This document shows positions 39,133 to 47,851 of a DNA stretch of 64,000 bases, one piece after another (positions within the stretch are counted from its first letter, which is position 1; each line of letters begins with the position of its first letter). Both the position numbers and the translations under genes were made by a program. The notes beneath the pieces are model-generated. The model was given only the letters and a program-made list of their open reading frames with translations. It searched no databases and was not told where the DNA came from. The stretch covers positions 161,833 to 225,832 of the forward strand of contig JAFRKV010000040.1 of NCBI GenBank assembly GCA_017431515.1, read 5' to 3'. This stretch comes from Lachnospiraceae bacterium. Lineage in GTDB: Bacteria; Bacillota; Clostridia; Lachnospirales; Lachnospiraceae.

Positions 39133-41153
39133 GTAAGTTTTGTGGAGAATGCGGAGCGGAGATGTCCGATGAAAAAACCTTTTGCACCAACTGTGGGGCA
39201 CCACTGAACGAAGCACCGCCGGTTCAGCAGGCACCGTTACCGCCGACCAGACCACAACCGCCGGTGCAGCAGCCGCCGGAACCGCCAAAGCAGAAGAAAT
39301 CACCACTTTTATGGGTGATCCTTGCGGTCATAGCGGCAGCAGTTGTCGTCATCGTACTGATCATTGTGATGTCGACCAAAAATCAGACGGCGAAGAGCGC
39401 ACCGGCAGAAGCTGTCGTTGAAGAGGGCGAAGACACGGTATCAGATGGCAGCAGTACGGATTCCGAAAGCATGGAGGATCTGCTGAAGATCCTGGAAGGT
39501 TGCTCTGATTATTTGGGAGAGGGTCATTTGGAGACCGATCCGGCAGAGGCACAGGAAAGTATTAAACAGGTGGAGGAATTTCGGAAACAGTTTCATGAGA
39601 TCGAGGATCTCCCGGATAGCCTGAAGAACGCAACGGAACAGTATTTTTCGCTGGTGGGCAGCATCTATACGGACTGGGCGGATATTGTGACTTATATGCA
39701 GGGGATCGACGGTGCCATGGTGTATCTGAATGATTTCTCAGCTGCGATGAATGCGGATACGGTGGAAGAGATGTATACCCAGATGAATACGGCACTGACC
39801 TCGATGATGGAAGCCTTTGATGCCGTTGAGTGTCCGGCAAGCCTTCAGGAATCCTTCGGGAAAATGAAGGCGTTGTTTGCAAAAATGGACGAAGTCTCTT
39901 ACCGTCTTGCGCTCGGGATCGAATGGAACGATACCTTAAGGCAGAAATCGGCAGGCTTTGCCATATCACATCTCATGACAGATGCGGGCAACAGTTTTGA
40001 TGAGTTTTCGGACATCACAAAAGAAGCGATGAACTTTATGATAGAGCAGTCTGCCGCTGCGGGCAGTATCTATGGTCAGATCGAGAAAGCCGTGAAGGAT
40101 GGAAATACGGACTGGGATACATTTGCGATCGAGGACGGATCCCTCGGAAATATGTATTTTGCTTACAATGCCATTGATACGATCTATCCGACGCTCTACA
40201 ATTCCTACGATCAGTTTCTGGTTTTGAAGGCGGGCTGTGTCGGCGGGGAAAAGGATGTGATCGTGGAGGTGGAGATTCCGGAGTTTTCTCAAAGTTATTC
40301 GAGCAGTTATCATATCGGGAACGCACTGGATGTCATCTATATCAAGCCGGCGGCACTCGGGAATGCGGACATCAGCAAGCCCCGCGAAGCGCAGATGAAT
40401 GTGAAGATCACGGAGAAGGACGGAACTGTTCTGGATTCCAAGACTTTTCCCGTCAAGCTGGAGAGTAAGAACGAGATGGCATGGTACAGCGATGAGTTCG
40501 GTGTATCCACGCAGGACAATATCCTGTGCTTCCTGGAACCGGAATCGGAGGAGATCGCAGCTTTAAAACGTGCAGCGGTGGAAGTGGTGAGCACGCTCAC
40601 TGAGGGACAGGTTGAAAGTATCGCAGGATATCAGGACACGTTTGGCGCGATGGAACAGGATCTGTCGCCGGCGATCAATACTTACCTTCAGGCCGGTGCT
40701 ATTATGAACGCTTTGTCGGAATGGCCGGTGCGCTATGTGAATGACAGTTACACGCCCGAGAACGGACAGCATATCCTGCTTCCATCGGAGGTTTTGGAGC
40801 AGAAAGCAGGACTTTGCATAGAGACGTCTCTTGTTGTGGCAAGTGCCCTCCAGAGCGCCGGGTTCCATACCTACATTGTCATGCCAACGGGACATGCACA
40901 GGTGGCAGTAGAGCTATGGGAAGACACCGGAGAATATTTCCTGATTGAGACGACGGATCTGCCGAATTCCCTTTCGGATATCGCAGCCTATGGTAATTAT
41001 CAGTTCTTCGACGGAGAATATGATGAAAACGCGTTCTATCCGGTGATGTATCTCCCACAGGATGCCTGGGCGGAAATGATCGAATCGGATCCGGAGTACT
41101 ATGTCATTGACTGTGCGGATCTGGATCTCTTTGGTTACACGCCGTTTCAGTGA
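39129..41153 (+). CDS. Zinc-ribbon membrane protein with transglutaminase-like outer domain
   Basis: A 674-residue protein. It has a zinc ribbon (CGECG, CTNCG) at residues 5-23, a Pro/Gln-rich linker, a membrane helix (about 60-82), a long helical outer region (about 115-330), and a C-terminal part from about 540 that resembles a transglutaminase-like fold. The candidate triad is C563 (AGLCIETS), H589 (TGHAQVAVEL) and D610 (ETTDLPNS). Such domains act as thiol proteases, cross-linkers or inactive binding modules. Its ATG overlaps the stop of the frameshifted gene (ATGA). A terminator follows. The shared ribbon-linker-helix plan groups it with the three upstream genes. Confidence 0.75.
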   Translation: MSKFCGECGAEMSDEKTFCTNCGAPLNEAPPVQQAPLPPTRPQPPVQQPPEPPKQKKSPLLWVILAVIAAAVVVIVLIIVMSTKNQTAKSAPAEAVVEEGEDTVSDGSSTDSESMEDLLKILEGCSDYLGEGHLETDPAEAQESIKQVEEFRKQFHEIEDLPDSLKNATEQYFSLVGSIYTDWADIVTYMQGIDGAMVYLNDFSAAMNADTVEEMYTQMNTALTSMMEAFDAVECPASLQESFGKMKALFAKMDEVSYRLALGIEWNDTLRQKSAGFAISHLMTDAGNSFDEFSDITKEAMNFMIEQSAAAGSIYGQIEKAVKDGNTDWDTFAIEDGSLGNMYFAYNAIDTIYPTLYNSYDQFLVLKAGCVGGEKDVIVEVEIPEFSQSYSSSYHIGNALDVIYIKPAALGNADISKPREAQMNVKITEKDGTVLDSKTFPVKLESKNEMAWYSDEFGVSTQDNILCFLEPESEEIAALKRAAVEVVSTLTEGQVESIAGYQDTFGAMEQDLSPAINTYLQAGAIMNALSEWPVRYVNDSYTPENGQHILLPSEVLEQKAGLCIETSLVVASALQSAGFHTYIVMPTGHAQVAVELWEDTGEYFLIETTDLPNSLSDIAAYGNYQFFDGEYDENAFYPVMYLPQDAWAEMIESDPEYYVIDCADLDLFGYTPFQ

Positions 41154-41173
41154 GAAACGCTGTAGTTTTCAAT

Positions 41174-41216
41174 GCAAAAGGGGGGTGACACCAAGCCGTG
41201 TCATCCCCCTTTTTGC
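41174..41216 (+). terminator. Terminator after the zinc-ribbon cluster
   Basis: A long stem (GCAAAAGGGGGGTGACAC paired with GTGTCATCCCCC and TTTTTGC, one G-U pair and one extra T) closes over a 6-base loop. The U-rich side of the stem serves as the tract. It separates the cluster from the flagellar genes. Confidence 0.8.
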
Positions 41217-41226
41217 TACAAGAGCC

Positions 41227-41253
41227 TAATTTTTTTCCCGGATCAGCCGAAAT
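41227..41253 (+). promoter_or_regulatory. Sigma-D (flagellar) promoter of the DUF6240-type gene
   Basis: TAAT (41227-41230), 15 bases, then GCCGAAAT (41246-41253). The flagellar sigma-D consensus is TAAA-N15-GCCGATAT, so the match is one base off in each element. It lies 37 bp before the gene. Confidence 0.75.
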
Positions 41254-41289
41254 AAAGAGCGACAGTAACTATCTTATGTGGAGAATTTT

Positions 41290-44214
41290 ATGCGCGTAGA
41301 TCCGAATAATTTTCTGGAATTCACCAAAAACCCGAAGGGAATTCATCCCAGCGTGGAGCAAACCCCCTATTCCGTAACCCTTGAACATACGAAAACAGAG
41401 AGAGCCGCAATGATCGGCTCCGGTGTTTATACTCTGAAGGACAATACTTACGAGAGGCCGGCGGCAGACTCCAAGGAGGAGATTCAGGAGCTGGCAGGGG
41501 TTGCGGCAGGCAGTGCCGAGGCAAGGCAGAAAGAGATGGCGGTCCTGAGCAATTCCATGTCTCAAGAAGACTATCAGAAATACCGCGAAAACGGCGGTTC
41601 CCTTTCCGATGTGGACAGTGCCGAGATCGTGACAGTTGTGGATAAGATCAAAATCCATCTGGCGGAAAGCGGCGTGGATGTCGGAAAGATCACGGCCGGG
41701 AAAGAAGCGATCGAGAGCATCAGCAACGGCCGCGTGACAACGGAGCAGGCTTCGGCGGTGCTGACGGGCGCGGATCTGCCGGCAACGAATGAGAACGTAT
41801 CGGATCTGAAAAAGGCTTTTGAGCTCGCATCTTCGCTGACGGAGTTCAGTGACGGTGCGGTGAAGTATATGACGGATAACCGTCTTCCGGCGGAGATCGA
41901 GAATCTTTATCGCGCGCAGAACGGCGCAGGGGCAGGTTTCGGCCTCAATGTGATGCCCGATGCGGTCGCGGAGGAGATGCGCCCGCAGATGGAGCAGATG
42001 ATCACTGAGAGCGGCCTGCCGGTGACAGAGGATACGCTGGCAAACAGCCGATGGATGATCGCGAATGAGATTCCTTTAAATGAGGAAAATCTGGTGCGCG
42101 TGGATATGTTGAAAAAGATGGAGCTTCCCTTCCAAAAGGAGCAGATCCTGACTGCGATCACGGATGCGATCACAGAGGGAAAACGCCCCCAGGAAGCAAA
42201 GATGCTGGATTTTGTGACGGCGAAACGGACCCTGGAAGAAACACGCCTTGCCATGACAGAGGAAGCAAACCGGTCCCTTCTGAAGAAAGGGATGGAAGTG
42301 GATACGACCGCCTTGAAAGAAACCGTAGAGCAGCTGAAGGAGCAGGAGCGGACGTTCTATGCGCGGCTGCTTTCCGAATCCGGCCAGGAAGCGGATGAGG
42401 TTTCGATCCGTGCATTGAAGGAGACGGTGGATCAGGTCGATGAGATCCGTTATCTCCCTGCGTATGCGCTTTCCATTCCGGAAGCCGATACAAATACCCT
42501 TTCCGGGATTCGGGAGGCAGGACAGGCGCTGAAGGTCCGGATGGATCAGGCAGGAGAACGATATGAGATCATGCAGACCGAGATCCGGCGTGACCTCGGT
42601 GATTCGATCAAAAAGGCCTTTCAAAATGTGGACAGCCTTCTGGAGGAGATGGATCTGCCGCAGACTGCGCCAAATGAACGCGCGGTGCGGATCTTGTCCT
42701 ACAACCGCATGGAGGTCACAGCAGACAGCGTCCTTGCGATGAAAGCAAAGGATGAGGAAGTACAGCGGGCGTTGAAGGCATTGACGCCTTCTGTGGTTGT
42801 GCAGATGGTAAAAAATAACCGGAATCCGCTGGATCTGAATCTGACAGAGCTCACAAAAGAGGCAGAACTTTTGAACCGGGAGTACGGGATCAAGGGCGAA
42901 GACCGTTTTGGAGAATATCTGTACAAGCTGGAACATAACCGCCAGATCAGCGAAGCGGAACGGGAATCCTATGTCGGTGTTTTCCGACTGATTACCCAGA
43001 TTGAAAAGACCGACGGCGCGGTGATCGGCGCAGTGGTCAATCAGGGCGGGGATCTTACCATGAGAAACCTACTGACGGCGCTTCGCAGCACCAAAAAAGG
43101 CGGCATGGACTATCGGGTCGACGATGATTTTGGCGGCGTGTCCGTGAAAACCATGGGAAAAGATATCCTCTCTCAGATCGAAACAGCATTTGATGAGACG
43201 GCTTATCAGACAAATGTGATGCGTGATATTGCGGAAGAGTTCTCTCCGGAAGCCTTCCGGACGTTGATGAAAAACGACGCAAACTGGGAAAACCAGACGC
43301 CGGAAGGGTTTTTGGATCAATTGAGACAAGCGGATACGACAGAGGAAGCCGCGCAGTTTGCAAGAGGCCAGATGGAGCAGCTGGCGGAAGCAGCTGATAC
43401 GGAGCAGCAGGTCTATCGTATGCTGGAGCAGTTTGACGTGCCGAATACGGTATCTAACGTTCTGGCCATCAAGCAGATGATGGAGTATCCGAATGTCGCC
43501 ATCCGCAGACTGTTCGGCAGACCGGTGGAAAATTACCGGGATGAAAACGGAGAAGTGGATTTTCAGGAAGTGAAAAACAGCCTGCTGAAAGAATTCGGTG
43601 AAGCGGTTTCAGAACCGGAGGAACTGGCAGAAGCGCAGAAGAAGCTGGCAGACGTGGCGGAGAACGTGATGAAAACTATGCTGGCATCGGATGACACATC
43701 CACAACAGAGCTGGATGTGAAATCACTGAAGATGGCGATGAACCGTTTCCAAATCGCAGGAAAGATGGCGGAAAAGGAGCAGTACCATATTCCTGTGCTG
43801 GTACGGGGCGAGACCGGTGAGATCAACCTAAAGATCGTGAGCGGCACGGAAAAGAAAGGGATCGTGGACATCATGTTTTCCTTGTCCTCACTGGGCAGTG
43901 TGGCAGCAAAGCTGAAGGTGGAGGACGGAAAAGTCTCCGGTTTTGTGGCTGCTGACCGGCAGGAAACGGCAGAGCTGTTTTATGAGAAGGGAACAGATCT
44001 TGCTGCTGCGCTGACTTCCGTGGAAGGCATCAGCGCTGTCAACATGAACCCGATCTGTGATGAAAAACTGGAACTCCCGAAGTTTTCCGCGGCGACGGAT
44101 ACGGAAAACGAAGCCTATCTCAAAGCGAACGGAGTAACGCCGGAAAACCGCACTCCGACACGGGTTTTGTATCAAATTGCAAAAAGTTTTCTCTCGGTGT
44201 TAAGTAGTTTTTGA
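41290..44214 (+). CDS. DUF6240-type protein of the flagellar block
   Basis: A 974-residue, almost wholly helical, soluble protein without signal peptide or membrane helix. Blocks such as LPATNENVSDLKKAFE, LPVTEDTLANSRWM, LPQTAPNERAVRIL and VPNTVSNVLAIKQM recur about every 100 residues and look like degenerate repeats. The C-terminal 150 residues are beta-rich, somewhat like the FliK hook-length domain. I place it in DUF6240 from memory of Lachnospiraceae flagellar loci. GGAG is 7 bases before ATG 41290; GTG 41278 is an alternative. Its promoter and its position before flagellin point to a late flagellar role, perhaps hook length or filament assembly. Confidence 0.7.
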   Translation: MRVDPNNFLEFTKNPKGIHPSVEQTPYSVTLEHTKTERAAMIGSGVYTLKDNTYERPAADSKEEIQELAGVAAGSAEARQKEMAVLSNSMSQEDYQKYRENGGSLSDVDSAEIVTVVDKIKIHLAESGVDVGKITAGKEAIESISNGRVTTEQASAVLTGADLPATNENVSDLKKAFELASSLTEFSDGAVKYMTDNRLPAEIENLYRAQNGAGAGFGLNVMPDAVAEEMRPQMEQMITESGLPVTEDTLANSRWMIANEIPLNEENLVRVDMLKKMELPFQKEQILTAITDAITEGKRPQEAKMLDFVTAKRTLEETRLAMTEEANRSLLKKGMEVDTTALKETVEQLKEQERTFYARLLSESGQEADEVSIRALKETVDQVDEIRYLPAYALSIPEADTNTLSGIREAGQALKVRMDQAGERYEIMQTEIRRDLGDSIKKAFQNVDSLLEEMDLPQTAPNERAVRILSYNRMEVTADSVLAMKAKDEEVQRALKALTPSVVVQMVKNNRNPLDLNLTELTKEAELLNREYGIKGEDRFGEYLYKLEHNRQISEAERESYVGVFRLITQIEKTDGAVIGAVVNQGGDLTMRNLLTALRSTKKGGMDYRVDDDFGGVSVKTMGKDILSQIETAFDETAYQTNVMRDIAEEFSPEAFRTLMKNDANWENQTPEGFLDQLRQADTTEEAAQFARGQMEQLAEAADTEQQVYRMLEQFDVPNTVSNVLAIKQMMEYPNVAIRRLFGRPVENYRDENGEVDFQEVKNSLLKEFGEAVSEPEELAEAQKKLADVAENVMKTMLASDDTSTTELDVKSLKMAMNRFQIAGKMAEKEQYHIPVLVRGETGEINLKIVSGTEKKGIVDIMFSLSSLGSVAAKLKVEDGKVSGFVAADRQETAELFYEKGTDLAAALTSVEGISAVNMNPICDEKLELPKFSAATDTENEAYLKANGVTPENRTPTRVLYQIAKSFLSVLSSF

Positions 44215-44226
44215 AAAGACCGATAT
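44201..44226 (+). promoter_or_regulatory. Sigma-D promoter of flagellin
   Basis: TAAG (44201-44204), 15 bases, CCGATAT (44220-44226), close to the flagellar consensus. It overlaps the end of the previous gene and predicts a start near 44233, giving a leader of about 110 nt. Confidence 0.8.
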
Positions 44227-44235
44227 ACTATATAG

Positions 44236-44340
44236 TGAGAGACAAAGGAGTTGCCTCTCAACAGATGTAAAACAGGAAAAAGTGTGGTCACGGATGACCT
44301 CTCATAGTATGCAGGGATGCGATTCAGACAAATGAGGGAA
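44236..44340 (+). promoter_or_regulatory. Flagellin mRNA leader with GGA-loop hairpins (CsrA-like sites)
   Basis: Two small hairpins present GGA in their loops: TGAGAG/CTCTCA (44236-44260) around ACAAAGGAGTTGC, and GGTCA/TGACC (44286-44299) around CGGA. A further GCAGGGATGC is at 44311, and the ribosome site itself is GAGGGAAG. In Bacillus, CsrA binds such sites in the hag leader to block translation. No csrA or fliW lies in the window. Confidence 0.55.
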
Positions 44341-44345
44341 GTTTT

Positions 44346-45809
44346 ATGAAGATCAATCATAATTTGTCCGCAGTCGTAGCGAATAATAAGCTCCATCAGA
44401 ACGAGGACGTTGTCGCGAATTCGATGGAGCGTCTTGCGTCCGGGATCAGGATCAATCATGCCAAGGATGATCCGGCCGGAATGGCAATCTCCAACAGAAT
44501 GACCACGCAGATCGATGGTGTGGATCGCGCTTCACAAAACTCCAGCGACGCGGCAGCCATGATCGAAACAGCAGACGGCGCACTGGGAGAGGTGACAGAG
44601 ATCATCCAGCGTATGAGAGAGTTATCGGTGCAGGCGGCGAATGACACCAATGCGCTTTCCGACAGAGAGGCGATCCGGAAGGAGATCGCGGAACTGAAGA
44701 AGGAGATTGACCGGATGTCCCGGGACACGGAGTTCAACACCAAGGGGCTGTTGGACGGGACGCTGGATAACCGGTTTTATCCGACAAAGTCGATAAATGA
44801 CCCGGGCACAGGGTGTTATGTGGCAGATATGACACGGATCTCTGTGTCGGATTATGTGACGGCGGGTGATTATACGATGAAGATCAAAACCGCCACACAG
44901 ACCGTGCTCGAAGGCAGTGGAACATTTGGTATCGACCCGACGAGCACGACGAAGATCGGTGAGGCAAATGCCGGCACGATCAACGTGAACGGATTTGTGA
45001 TTGAGATCAATGCTGATGATACGGAAGCTTCCGCCTATCTCAAAATCTGTGACGGGATGGAGAAAGCGGAGGTCCAGTTCGACGTGGATAGCACCAATAA
45101 AACAACCTTAAGATCACAGTTCTACGGCTCCCAGCATACCATCTCCGTTGTGACTTCCAATCCGAATCTGGCTGCGCTGATCGGACAGATCGAGACGGAT
45201 CCCTCTGACCCGAATCACGGGAATGTCACAGCGGGAAACGATGCAACCGTTATTCCGGATTCCACATCCGCTTTTGGAGACAAAAACACCTCCTATACGG
45301 CGGACGGAAATCATATCACGATCCACCAGCCCGGCGGGTTTGAGATTGATTTTCTGGCGAATGCACAATTATCCTCGACTGCGGAGAGTGAGATTACGCT
45401 CCATGTCACCACCATGGGAGCCATGCAGGTACAGATCGGCGCGAATGAAAATCAGACCACGCATATCAGGATTCCGCGACTGGATCTCGAAACCCTGTAT
45501 CTGGATGACCTGGATGTCACTACGGTAAACGGCGCGGATCGTGCCATCGGCAAGCTGGACTATGCGCTGAACAAGGTCAGCTCTGTCAGAGCAAAGATCG
45601 GCGCATACGAAAACCGTCTGGATCACGCAGTTGCGTCCCTTGATCAGAGCAGCGAGAACCTGACGAAGGCCTTCTCCGATCTGGCGGATGTGGATATGGC
45701 GGAAGAGATGACGAAATACACGCAGTATAACGTGCTGGTACAGGCTTCCACAAGCGTGCTTGCGCAGGCGAATGACCTGCCGGAGTCTGTGTTGCAGCTT
45801 CTGCAATAA
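44346..45809 (+). CDS. hag: Flagellin
   Basis: A 487-residue filament protein. The N-terminal D0/D1 helices (KINHNLSAVVANNKLHQN, SMERLASGIRINHAKDDPAG, MRELSVQAANDTN) and the C-terminal D1/D0 helices (SSENLTKAFSDLADVDMAEEM, VLAQANDLPESVLQLLQ) are complete. The middle (about 140-390) is the variable surface domain, here beta-rich and moderately large. It is exported by the flagellar type III system and capped by FliS. Expression is predicted to be set by sigma-D and by a leader with CsrA-like hairpins. Confidence 0.97.
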   Translation: MKINHNLSAVVANNKLHQNEDVVANSMERLASGIRINHAKDDPAGMAISNRMTTQIDGVDRASQNSSDAAAMIETADGALGEVTEIIQRMRELSVQAANDTNALSDREAIRKEIAELKKEIDRMSRDTEFNTKGLLDGTLDNRFYPTKSINDPGTGCYVADMTRISVSDYVTAGDYTMKIKTATQTVLEGSGTFGIDPTSTTKIGEANAGTINVNGFVIEINADDTEASAYLKICDGMEKAEVQFDVDSTNKTTLRSQFYGSQHTISVVTSNPNLAALIGQIETDPSDPNHGNVTAGNDATVIPDSTSAFGDKNTSYTADGNHITIHQPGGFEIDFLANAQLSSTAESEITLHVTTMGAMQVQIGANENQTTHIRIPRLDLETLYLDDLDVTTVNGADRAIGKLDYALNKVSSVRAKIGAYENRLDHAVASLDQSSENLTKAFSDLADVDMAEEMTKYTQYNVLVQASTSVLAQANDLPESVLQLLQ

Positions 45810-45843
45810 AGAGTCTGATGTAAAGGACAGGCTGCGCCGTAAG

Positions 45844-45860
45844 GAATCTGTGGCAGATTC
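45844..45860 (+). other. Short hairpin between flagellin and fliS
   Basis: A perfect 7-bp stem (GAATCTG/CAGATTC) with a 3-base loop lies in the 75-bp gap. No T-tract follows, so it more likely protects the flagellin message or slows read-through into fliS than ends transcription. Confidence 0.4.
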
Positions 45861-45884
45861 TGCGGCAAACGCCGGGAGAAGAGA

Positions 45885-46358
45885 ATGCAGAAAGAACAAA
45901 TACAGCAGTTTACCATGCGAATCACCGCCGGAAACCGGACAGAACTGGTCGCGATTATGTATGACATGATCGATACCTATCTTGCGGATGCCATTCGAGC
46001 GAGAGAAGCGGATCACCATGATGAATTTCAGAATCAGGTACGCTATGCGGATCGTGTGATCAAGGAGCTCATGGATATTCTGGATTTTAAATATGAGATT
46101 GCGGCGGATCTGTATCGTTTATATCAATTCTGCCGGAAGCGTCTGGCTTTCAGCCTGGTGAAATATGACATTACGGGGATAGAGCAGGCTCAGCGCGTAT
46201 TGACGCCGCTGGGGAAATCCTTCCGGGAGCTTGCGGCGCAGGATCAGTCTGAGCCTTTGATGAGCAATACCCAGAAGGTTTCCTATGGGGCAACCTACGG
46301 AAAGTATGATGTTTCGGAAGATCCTTCATTGGATCCCAACAGAGGTTACTTTGCTTAA
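45885..46358 (+). CDS. fliS: Flagellar export chaperone FliS
   Basis: A 157-residue four-helix protein that binds the flagellin C-terminus in the cytoplasm and keeps it from polymerising before export. The FTMRITAGNRTELVAIMYDMIDTYL helix and the KELMDILDFKYEIAADLYRLYQFC helix fit the family. The C-terminal 35 residues are an extra, disordered-looking tail. GGGAGAAGAG precedes the ATG. It follows flagellin and is closed by a terminator. Confidence 0.85.
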   Translation: MQKEQIQQFTMRITAGNRTELVAIMYDMIDTYLADAIRAREADHHDEFQNQVRYADRVIKELMDILDFKYEIAADLYRLYQFCRKRLAFSLVKYDITGIEQAQRVLTPLGKSFRELAAQDQSEPLMSNTQKVSYGATYGKYDVSEDPSLDPNRGYFA

Positions 46359-46387
46359 GCTGGACTACCACCAGTAAGCTTTTCTTT

Positions 46388-46430
46388 ACAGAAAAGGGTA
46401 TCGGAACGGATTCCGATATCCTTTTTCTGT
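46388..46430 (+). terminator. Terminator after fliS
   Basis: A long stem (ACAGAAAAGGG-TATCGGAA paired with TTCCGATATCC and TTTTTCTGT) with a 4-base loop. The right arm ends in a run of T. Confidence 0.8.
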
Positions 46431-46432
46431 AT

Positions 46433-46460
46433 TTGACTTCCCTTTATTTCAGAGTACAAT
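46433..46460 (+). promoter_or_regulatory. Promoter of the MATE gene
   Basis: TTGACT (46433-46438), 16 bp, TACAAT (46455-46460). Only 6 bases separate the -10 box from ATG 46467 and no ribosome site is present, which implies a leaderless message. Confidence 0.75.
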
Positions 46461-46466
46461 GTGTCT

Positions 46467-47822
46467 ATGAGTAAGACATTGACAGGAAGAATGACGGAGG
46501 GGAAACCGCTCTCCCTGATCCTGCGGTTTGCATTTCCGTTGCTGCTGGGAAATCTTTTTCAGCAGACCTATAACATGGTGGATGCGGCGATCGTCGGGCA
46601 GACGCTGGGCGCGGATGCCCTTGGCAGCGTCGGCGCTTCCACAAGCGTACAGTTTCTGGTGATTGGCTTTTGCATCGGTGTCTGTGCGGGCTTTTCCATT
46701 CCGGTGGCGCAGACCTTCGGCGCAAAAAAGTATGAAAATCTCCGAAAGTATATTTATCATGCGGTTCTTTTGACAACGCTGTTTGGCGCGATCATCACAA
46801 TCGGCTGCGCCCTGCTCTGCGGGGCAATCCTGGATGTGCTGCGGACACCGAAGGAGCTGTTTGCCGACGCATATGCCTATCTTCTCATTATTTTCCTCGG
46901 GATTCCATTTAATCTCACTTATAATCTCAGCTCCAGCATTTTGCGCGCAGTCGGGGACGGCAGAACCCCCTTTCTCTTTCTGGCATTTTCCGCGGTGCTG
47001 AATATTGCGCTGGATTTTCTTTGTATCATGGGATTTCATTGGGGGACGGCGGGCGCTGCCATTGCGACGGTTTTTTCACAGGGCTTGAGCGGGATCCTCT
47101 GCGTCCTCTTTATGCGAAAAAAACATCCTCTTCTGACTGTTACTGCGAAAGAAAAGCATTGGGATGGCCAGTTTGCAAAAATCCTCTGCGCCATGGGACT
47201 GCCGATGGGACTGCAGTTCTCTATTACCGCCATCGGCAGTATGGTGATGCAGAGCGCCAACAATTCCCTTGGCCCTGTTTATGTCTCCGGGTACGCCTCC
47301 GGCATGAAGATCAAGCAGCTTGCGATGTGCCCGTTTGACGCGCTGGCAACCGGCGTTTCCACCTTTGTGGGTCAAAATTACGGCGCAAACCAGATTGACC
47401 GCGTGCGGCAAGGCGTGCGGCAAGGAGTCTGGGCCGGGATTCTTTACGGAGCTGCCATTGGCGTCGTTTTGATCTTTTTCGGACGGCCGATGTCGCTGAT
47501 GTTTGTCAATGCAGAGTACACGCAGGTATTGGATGCCTCCGGCCAATATCTCAGAGCATTGGGCTTTTTCTACTGGGTGCTGGGGATTTTGAATGTGTGC
47601 AGAATGAGTGTGCAGGCGCTGGGCTTTTCCATTCGCGCCGTCTTCGGGGGTGTGATGGAGATGATCGCCCGTACGGTGGTCAGCTTCATCTTTGTCCCTT
47701 ATTTCGGCTTCAACGCGATCTGCTGCGCGGACCAAAGCGCCTGGATCGCAGCGGCAGTGTATATTTCCATTACGCTGCGGTGGTGTCTGAAAAAGATTGA
47801 AACCAGACACGCCGCGGTTTGA
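46467..47822 (+). CDS. MATE-family multidrug/organic cation exporter
   Basis: A 451-residue membrane transporter with twelve predicted helices in two similar halves. The N-terminus has MTEGKPLSLILRFAFPLL and QQTYNMVDAAIVG, the hallmark of the DinF/NorM-like MATE group, which exports cationic compounds using a Na+ or H+ gradient. Given the predicted Na+-type ATP synthase, Na+ coupling is plausible but not shown. The start at 46467 is placed immediately after the promoter. It runs convergently toward the next gene with a 29-bp gap. Confidence 0.92.
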   Translation: MSKTLTGRMTEGKPLSLILRFAFPLLLGNLFQQTYNMVDAAIVGQTLGADALGSVGASTSVQFLVIGFCIGVCAGFSIPVAQTFGAKKYENLRKYIYHAVLLTTLFGAIITIGCALLCGAILDVLRTPKELFADAYAYLLIIFLGIPFNLTYNLSSSILRAVGDGRTPFLFLAFSAVLNIALDFLCIMGFHWGTAGAAIATVFSQGLSGILCVLFMRKKHPLLTVTAKEKHWDGQFAKILCAMGLPMGLQFSITAIGSMVMQSANNSLGPVYVSGYASGMKIKQLAMCPFDALATGVSTFVGQNYGANQIDRVRQGVRQGVWAGILYGAAIGVVLIFFGRPMSLMFVNAEYTQVLDASGQYLRALGFFYWVLGILNVCRMSVQALGFSIRAVFGGVMEMIARTVVSFIFVPYFGFNAICCADQSAWIAAAVYISITLRWCLKKIETRHAAV

Positions 47823-47851
47823 GCTGGAAATGAGGGAAAAAGAAGCTATGC

